64,000 bases of DNA, from the NCBI RefSeq assembly GCF_900104945.1, contig NZ_LT629736.1, forward strand, positions 2,108,001-2,172,000, written 5' to 3'. Origin of the DNA: Halopseudomonas xinjiangensis. Lineage in GTDB: Bacteria > Pseudomonadota > Gammaproteobacteria > Pseudomonadales > Pseudomonadaceae. Shown in pieces: positions 59,711 through 64,000 of this stretch; position 1 is the first letter of the stretch; each line of letters opens with the position of its first letter. The notes beneath the pieces were generated by a model. That model had not been told where the DNA came from, did not search any database, and saw only the letters and a program-made list of their open reading frames with translations. The translations under genes were made by a program, and so were the position numbers.

Positions 59711-60328
59711 TCAGTCCGGAATAAGCTCCAACCACGCCCGCGCTTCCTTGGCTGCCGCAGTCCGCGCATATTGCCGAGTGACATAGCGCATCCGCGCTTC
59801 TGCCGCGGCAGGATCTCCCGTTTCGGCGGCAAGCTTGGCGAGATCGAACTCGGCCGTGGCCATGCCTTCCAGTATCTGTTGCAGCCTCGGCGCCACTTCG
59901 CCGCGGTACTCCGAGGTCGGATAGTCCCGCACGAAGCCAACCAGCGCAGCGTGTGCGATTCGCCCGGTGAGCAATCTCTGCTGGGCGTCGCCAAGCGCCG
60001 CCTCAAAGCGAAGAAACTCGGTTAGCGCCAGCAGGTACGCCGAATAGTCCGGGTTGGGCGGCGACGCGTAACGTTCTTCATAGTCAGCCAATAACCGGTC
60101 GACAAGGCCGAACTCAGCCTGCTGAAGACATACGAACGCCGCTTCTTGCTCCAGCTCCGGCTGTTTGAGGGCTAGTGTCTGGCGCGCGAGGTCCGCGTCG
60201 CATCGTCCAAGTCCCAGCTTGGCGCGGACATCGGCAACTTCGCCGGTACGCTCGGCATCGTTCTGTCCAAGCCCGGCGCAACCGCCAAGGCCGGCCAGCA
60301 TCATCAGCAGTACTCCAGTGCGCTTCAC
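59711..60328 (-). CDS. Putative lipoprotein with helical repeats
   Basis: A 205-residue protein with a lipoprotein signal (MKRTGVLLMMLAGLGGCAG, Cys17) and a mature part that is nearly all helical (ALTEFLRFEAALGDAQQRLL, then RYVTRQYARTAAAKEARAWL), which suggests TPR-like repeats as in BamD-type proteins. I do not recognise it. It lies 28 bp after gspN on the same strand, so it may be the last gene of the secretion operon, where it could help a secretin pilotin or assembly step; this is only a suggestion. Confidence 0.7.
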   Translation of the reverse strand: MKRTGVLLMMLAGLGGCAGLGQNDAERTGEVADVRAKLGLGRCDADLARQTLALKQPELEQEAAFVCLQQAEFGLVDRLLADYEERYASPPNPDYSAYLLALTEFLRFEAALGDAQQRLLTGRIAHAALVGFVRDYPTSEYRGEVAPRLQQILEGMATAEFDLAKLAAETGDPAAAEARMRYVTRQYARTAAAKEARAWLELIPD

Positions 60329-60356
60329 CGCTTTACTCCAGTTTGTCTGGTGATGT

Positions 60357-61115
60357 TCATTGCAGACGGGCGCGCCACTGCACCCAGCCTTCTTGATCCG
60401 GTCTGCCCAGCAGCCCTAACCCCTGGGTTAGCGTAGGCTCCGCACTGGCCTCGGCACGCAGCCTGGCGTCGATGTGCATCGGCTCGGCAGGGCGCCAGCG
60501 GGCACTGCCACGCAACCCCAGCGGTCCGCCCCCCTCGTCCGACAAATCGAGTACCAGCCATCCGTCTTCTGCACCGAGGTCAGCCGCCAGATGGCCGAGC
60601 GGCAACGGTTGAGGCAACCCTCCTGCGGCGTCCTGCCAGACTAGCCGTCCCTCGGCCGCCTGCACACGCTCGAAGTCCTCGAGCTCCAGCAGCGGCACAT
60701 CGAATAGCCAGGTGCCACCGAGGATGAAAGGGGCTTTGTTCAAAGCCGCCATGGTTGCGGCATCCAGCCTCCCGTTGGCGTTTTCTATTCGCAATGAGCT
60801 TGCGCCCATCTTCAGCTGCGCATCAACGCGCCCGTTGCGCGGTAGCCACGCGACATCCAGCCCGAGCCGGCCGAGAAAAGCCTGTCCAGGATTCCACGAC
60901 CAGATCAACGCACCTTGTTCGATACCGCCGACTTGCATGTTACGCACCTGACCGGACCACAACGTACCGGTGAGGCCGGTCACAGTCACCTTCGCCGGCA
61001 GCCGGGACTCGACCAGCGACCAGACGAACGCCGCCGGGATATTCCAGATTAGTGAACCAAGGAAAAGCAGCGCCGCGACAGAGATGACAGTACGCTTTCG
61101 GACGTTGACAGCCAT
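60357..61115 (-). CDS. gspN: Type II secretion protein GspN
   Basis: A 252-residue inner-membrane protein with one N-terminal helix (RTVISVAALLFLGSLIWNIP) and a periplasmic domain with VTVTGLTGTLWSGQVRNMQV and QALIWSWNPG-like segments (here QGALIWSWNPGQAFLGRLGL). GspN is present in only some type II systems and its role is not settled. Its start overlaps the gspM stop. The gspJ-K-L-M-N order confirms it. Confidence 0.85.
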   Translation of the reverse strand: MAVNVRKRTVISVAALLFLGSLIWNIPAAFVWSLVESRLPAKVTVTGLTGTLWSGQVRNMQVGGIEQGALIWSWNPGQAFLGRLGLDVAWLPRNGRVDAQLKMGASSLRIENANGRLDAATMAALNKAPFILGGTWLFDVPLLELEDFERVQAAEGRLVWQDAAGGLPQPLPLGHLAADLGAEDGWLVLDLSDEGGGPLGLRGSARWRPAEPMHIDARLRAEASAEPTLTQGLGLLGRPDQEGWVQWRARLQ

Positions 61116-61597
61116 CAGCGCGGCTCCACCAGTACACGCGCCGACACCATTCCGGCTTCACCTCTCGCATCGACAGCCAGTTGGCTGATCTTCAAGCCGT
61201 GCCGTTGTTCGAGCTGCCCTAACCAGGCGATGAGACGGTCGAATCCAACCTGATCGAACCAGAGACGGGCGCCCTGCCCCTCCGGCTGGACCCGCTCGAT
61301 GTTCGCCTTGATCCCCGAGGCATTTGCCGCCACTTCAACAAGCGTGAGGACCGAACCACCCGCTGCCGCCGATGCGGCATCGCTACCCTGCGAAGCCTTG
61401 CGCCGTACCCGATCCGCTACCTGCTCCATCCAGCCAAGTTCGGCGGACAGTGTGGCGACTTCGGCCCGCAGCTCCGCACGCGACTTCGCGATCGGCTCCC
61501 ATACCAGCAGCCACAGCATCAGGACGACTAATACTGCCAGACCCGCAGCGAGAATGGCTCGCTCGCGAGGCGCCAACCCTGCCCACCAGGTCTTCAT
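61115..61597 (-). CDS. gspM: Type II secretion platform protein GspM
   Basis: A 160-residue protein with a short cytoplasmic start, one membrane helix (AILAAGLAVLVVLMLWLLVW), a coiled coil (about 40-70) and a periplasmic ferredoxin-like domain. It partners GspL. It overlaps gspL (4 bp) and gspN. Confidence 0.92.
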   Translation of the reverse strand: MKTWWAGLAPRERAILAAGLAVLVVLMLWLLVWEPIAKSRAELRAEVATLSAELGWMEQVADRVRRKASQGSDAASAAAGGSVLTLVEVAANASGIKANIERVQPEGQGARLWFDQVGFDRLIAWLGQLEQRHGLKISQLAVDARGEAGMVSARVLVEPR

Positions 61598-62835
61598 GAC
61601 TCGCCCCTCTCGATTTTCAATCTGGCGGTAACGCCCTCTGCGCCGGAGTCGGCACCCTGGAGATTCTCCCGCAGCCCCTGTTTGGCAGCGAGGCTCTCGC
61701 GAATGGCTTCCAGGTCGGCGAATGACTGCAACTGCAGCTCTATTTCGACTTCCGCCGGTGTGGCCCGGAACTGGGTAATACGGCCTTTTCCCCCCGCGTT
61801 GGTAACGGCGAGCGCTTCGTACAGCAAAGGCCCCATGCTTCCGGTGCCACTGGCGCCTTGCCCACCGGCACCGTCGAGAATCTGGCGGAACTGGGTAACT
61901 GGCTGCACCCGTCTCGAGTCGGGCAAAGTGCGATCAAACAAGGCATTGATATCGGCCTGGAGCCGATCCCGCTCACTACTCAGCACCAGCCATTCGGAGA
62001 GCACCTGCGCGCCGAGCACGGCGAGCAGAATCCCGGCTGCAATCGCCACGCCACGTAGTTTGCGCCACGGCGGCGCCCCTACCCCGCTTGCATAGGGGTG
62101 GGTAAGCAGATTCATTGGCGGTAGCGGTCGACTGCAACGGGCTAATAGAGGAGCGAGTGGAATCGGGCGTTGAGCAGATTCGATGATCTGATCTGAAGCG
62201 CCCAGTCCAAGCCGGTCTGCGGTCACTCCGAGCAATTCAAGCTGTCGATCGTCCGCCTCGCGCTCGGCGAGCGTTCGCTGCAGCCAGAAACTGGCCAGAC
62301 TGCGCTCGATGATCGCGGGCTCCCGATCGGCCGCGGTTGCGATGAGCTGCTCCTCGGCGCTCGGCCACGGCGACATTTGAACCCGCAATCCGTTGTCGGG
62401 AATCTGATCGACGTACAACGCTGCCAGCGGAATCAACGCTTCGACCCGCCATCCTGCCTCGCTGAACCAGCTCTGCCAGGCCTGCATGTTCTCGTGCTCG
62501 ACCACCGCGGCGGCTACCCGCCCATCCGCTCGGCGCGGTCCGGCAACGAAATGCAGCTCCTCGAGCTCCTGACCGAGACTGTCCTCCAGTGCAAAGGGAA
62601 GCGCAGCTCGAATCGCCGCCTGGCGTCGAACCGGCATCGCCACGCGATACAGCGTGACAGCGGAAGCCGGTACCAACCCTCGAATGCGCTCGGCGGGAAA
62701 GCGAGTGCGTAACTCCGCCAGCCGGCTTTCGCCGCTGTCGAGGACGCTCCCCTCCTTATCAAGGCGCCACCAATTCCAGGTAGCGGGCGCTTGGGTCGAG
62801 GCGCTTTCCGATTCCGGTAAAAGTACTATCAACAT
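61594..62835 (-). CDS. gspL: Type II secretion platform protein GspL
   Basis: A 413-residue protein. The cytoplasmic actin-like domain (about 1-245; it ends near PLPPMNLLTHPYA) binds the GspE ATPase. A membrane helix (VAIAAGILLAVLGAQVLSEW) and a periplasmic ferredoxin-like domain follow. It begins MLIVLLPESESAS and lies 15 bp after gspK. Confidence 0.92.
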   Translation of the reverse strand: MLIVLLPESESASTQAPATWNWWRLDKEGSVLDSGESRLAELRTRFPAERIRGLVPASAVTLYRVAMPVRRQAAIRAALPFALEDSLGQELEELHFVAGPRRADGRVAAAVVEHENMQAWQSWFSEAGWRVEALIPLAALYVDQIPDNGLRVQMSPWPSAEEQLIATAADREPAIIERSLASFWLQRTLAEREADDRQLELLGVTADRLGLGASDQIIESAQRPIPLAPLLARCSRPLPPMNLLTHPYASGVGAPPWRKLRGVAIAAGILLAVLGAQVLSEWLVLSSERDRLQADINALFDRTLPDSRRVQPVTQFRQILDGAGGQGASGTGSMGPLLYEALAVTNAGGKGRITQFRATPAEVEIELQLQSFADLEAIRESLAAKQGLRENLQGADSGAEGVTARLKIERGES

Positions 62836-62850
62836 ATTGCCGATCCGTTG

Positions 62851-63651
62851 TCAGGGCTCACAGGCCGTTTGTTCTCGAAGCACCACTTTTCCGTTGGGTG
62901 CGTCAAGCAGGGTGCACTGGTAATAACGTCGTTCGCCAAACTCGGCGACTATCTGCAGGCGCATGTACCAGGGCGCTTCCTGCGGTGCCGGTCGCTCCGC
63001 GAATACTTCCTTGATGACGTCGCTGCTTCGTTCCAGATCGATAGCGCTGGCAGCACCGGGGTAAGCCGTCACGTAGGGCGAGAGGGCCTGCCAGGCTTCG
63101 CCGGTCATACCGCTGACGCTCACCAGCTCCGACGCCGTGATCATCGGCCGGTTTCCGGATACTTTCGGTGGGTCAGCCAGTCGATAAACCGGATCGTCCG
63201 TTTCCGGATTCATCCAGTCGGTCACCGCCACAGCCAACTGCGCACCGGACGGCATGCTGACCCCCGATTCCTGAGAGGCCCTGTCGACCAGGCTGGCGAA
63301 GTACCCTTGCTCGACCTCGTCTGCGCCAGCCAGCGCATTGACGTTGTAGCGACACTGCATATTGTCCAGCGTCGCCTGCAAGCGGATGCCGTCCACTTCG
63401 AACGGGAGCACCGGTGACAGACATGTGTCCCAGGGCAGATCATCGGGCCCGCCAGCCTGTTCGAGAACCTGTAATACCATGGCCTCGGCACCAGCCGCGA
63501 TGTGCCTGGACATGTCTCGCTCGAACACCGCGCTGGTGCGGCGAATGTCGGCCTGACCACGCAGGGCCATGGCCACCGCTGCAACCGTCGCCAGCGCTAC
63601 CACGAGCAGCGCCGTGACCAGAGCGATACCCCGCTGTCTGGTCGGCTTCAC
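62851..63651 (-). CDS. gspK: Type II secretion minor pseudopilin GspK (short)
   Basis: A 266-residue minor pseudopilin of the tip complex. The prepilin leader MKPTRQRG is cut before IALVTALLVVALATVAAVAM; position +5 is Thr rather than Glu, as is usual for GspK. Conserved NVNALAGADEVEQGYFASLV and LAVAVTDWMNPETDDPVYRL are present. GspK is usually over 300 residues; here the segment after LSPYVTAYPGAA looks shortened and lacks the customary INVNTA-type block. Its ATG overlaps the gspJ stop. Confidence 0.85.
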   Translation of the reverse strand: MKPTRQRGIALVTALLVVALATVAAVAMALRGQADIRRTSAVFERDMSRHIAAGAEAMVLQVLEQAGGPDDLPWDTCLSPVLPFEVDGIRLQATLDNMQCRYNVNALAGADEVEQGYFASLVDRASQESGVSMPSGAQLAVAVTDWMNPETDDPVYRLADPPKVSGNRPMITASELVSVSGMTGEAWQALSPYVTAYPGAASAIDLERSSDVIKEVFAERPAPQEAPWYMRLQIVAEFGERRYYQCTLLDAPNGKVVLREQTACEP

Positions 63652-64000
63652 AGTCCCACCGCCATCAGCCGGCGTACCGGACCTACACCCGGTAAATCGA
63701 GCACCAACTCGACCGCAAGCGGCAAAGAGGCGCCCTCACCATCCGCGTCCGCTGGCGGCCAGGATTCGACTCGCTGCAGGCCTTCCTCGGTGCGAATGAT
63801 GAAGAAGAATCCGCTATCGAGCCCAAGCACCTGTTCCGTACCGACCAGCTCGGCGAAGGGTCGCACCCGCATCGCCTCGGTGTCGACGATATCGATGCCC
63901 GGCCACATTTCGCGCTCCAGGCCCCGCTCGGTGATCCTCCAGGCGGTACGGCGGATACGCTGGTCGCCGCCAGCGCCGGCCCGCACCAGCTCCAGCAATT
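63648..64000 (-). CDS. gspJ: Type II secretion minor pseudopilin GspJ (5' end missing)
   Basis: The last 117 residues of GspJ; the start lies beyond the right edge of the window. Visible are RTAWRITERGLEREMWPGID, FAELVGTEQVLGLDSGFFFI-like sequence and the end PLAVELVLDLPGVGPVRRLM, matching the globular domain of the family. The stop overlaps the gspK start by 4 bp. An apparent start at 63998 is an internal TTG and not the real start. Confidence 0.82.
   Translation of the reverse strand, partial: LLELVRAGAGGDQRIRRTAWRITERGLEREMWPGIDIVDTEAMRVRPFAELVGTEQVLGLDSGFFFIIRTEEGLQRVESWPPADADGEGASLPLAVELVLDLPGVGPVRRLMAVGL

Overview
The window is a continuous piece of gammaproteobacterial chromosome. Gene content and order point to the Pseudomonadaceae: algB-kinB, amrZ, argR-aruCFG, alaS-lysC-csrA-tRNA-Ser-tRNA-Arg, lpxL/htrB-minCDE-rluA, prc(algO) followed by an EAL/GGDEF protein, rdgC, and a type II secretion (xcp/gsp) operon. 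A Na+-pumping oxaloacetate decarboxylase (oadGAB) and some shortened neighbourhoods suggest a marine or halotolerant Pseudomonas relative (for example Halopseudomonas, the P. pertucinogena lineage). That placement is inference from content and was not tested by a search.

Layout. 1-2.6 kb: end of algB, then kinB, an NtrC-type/sensor-kinase pair. 2.6-8.2 kb: an AEC-family permease, an NhaP2-type antiporter, and a copper operon (copA-cueR) behind a CueR-type promoter. 8.2-23.7 kb: a flagellar block. Two leftward operons, flgBCDE and flgFGHIJKL, each have a good sigma-54 promoter, and a terminator follows flgE. cheR and cheV follow, then the divergent flgA, flgM (with a sigma-28 promoter), flgN and a PilZ brake protein. 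23.7-31.4 kb: an MFS permease, tRNA-Arg(CCU), amrZ, oadGAB, mgtE, tRNA-Arg(ACG), tRNA-Ser(GCU) and csrA. 31.6-41.0 kb: lysC, alaS, a shortened arginine succinyltransferase cluster (aruG, aruF, aruC) with its AraC-type regulator argR, and a short-chain dehydrogenase. 41.2-46.8 kb: a DTW-domain tRNA-modifying enzyme, a radical SAM protein, a 42-residue CcoM-like membrane peptide, two small basic proteins and rapA. 46.9-52.9 kb: lpxL/htrB, minCDE, rluA, an M18 aminopeptidase and a quinone oxidoreductase. 53-59.4 kb: prc, an EAL-CBS-GGDEF protein, an FKBP-type lipoprotein isomerase, tRNA-Asp, tRNA-Val and rdgC. 59.7-64 kb: a lipoprotein and gspN, M, L, K and the end of gspJ, all leftward.

The genes form several working sets: flagellar rod/hook/junction assembly with its sigma-28 checkpoint and c-di-GMP brake; copper export with its own sensor; arginine catabolism with its activator; cell-division site placement; and the inner-membrane platform and pseudopilins of the type II secretion machine. 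Regulators of alginate, motility and biofilm (algB/kinB, amrZ, csrA, prc/algO, flgZ, the EAL-GGDEF protein) are strikingly common in this window.

I found no prophage, insertion sequence, CRISPR array, toxin-antitoxin pair or obvious new defence system. Almost all of the DNA is ordinary backbone. The observations most worth checking are the missing aruD/aruB/aruE genes between aruG and alaS, a tRNA-Arg(CCU) whose acceptor stem does not pair fully, a 6-bp tandem repeat at the 3' end of lysC, paired DnaA-box-like palindromes around 57.0 and 59.4 kb, a short GspK, and dense dyad symmetry upstream of alaS.
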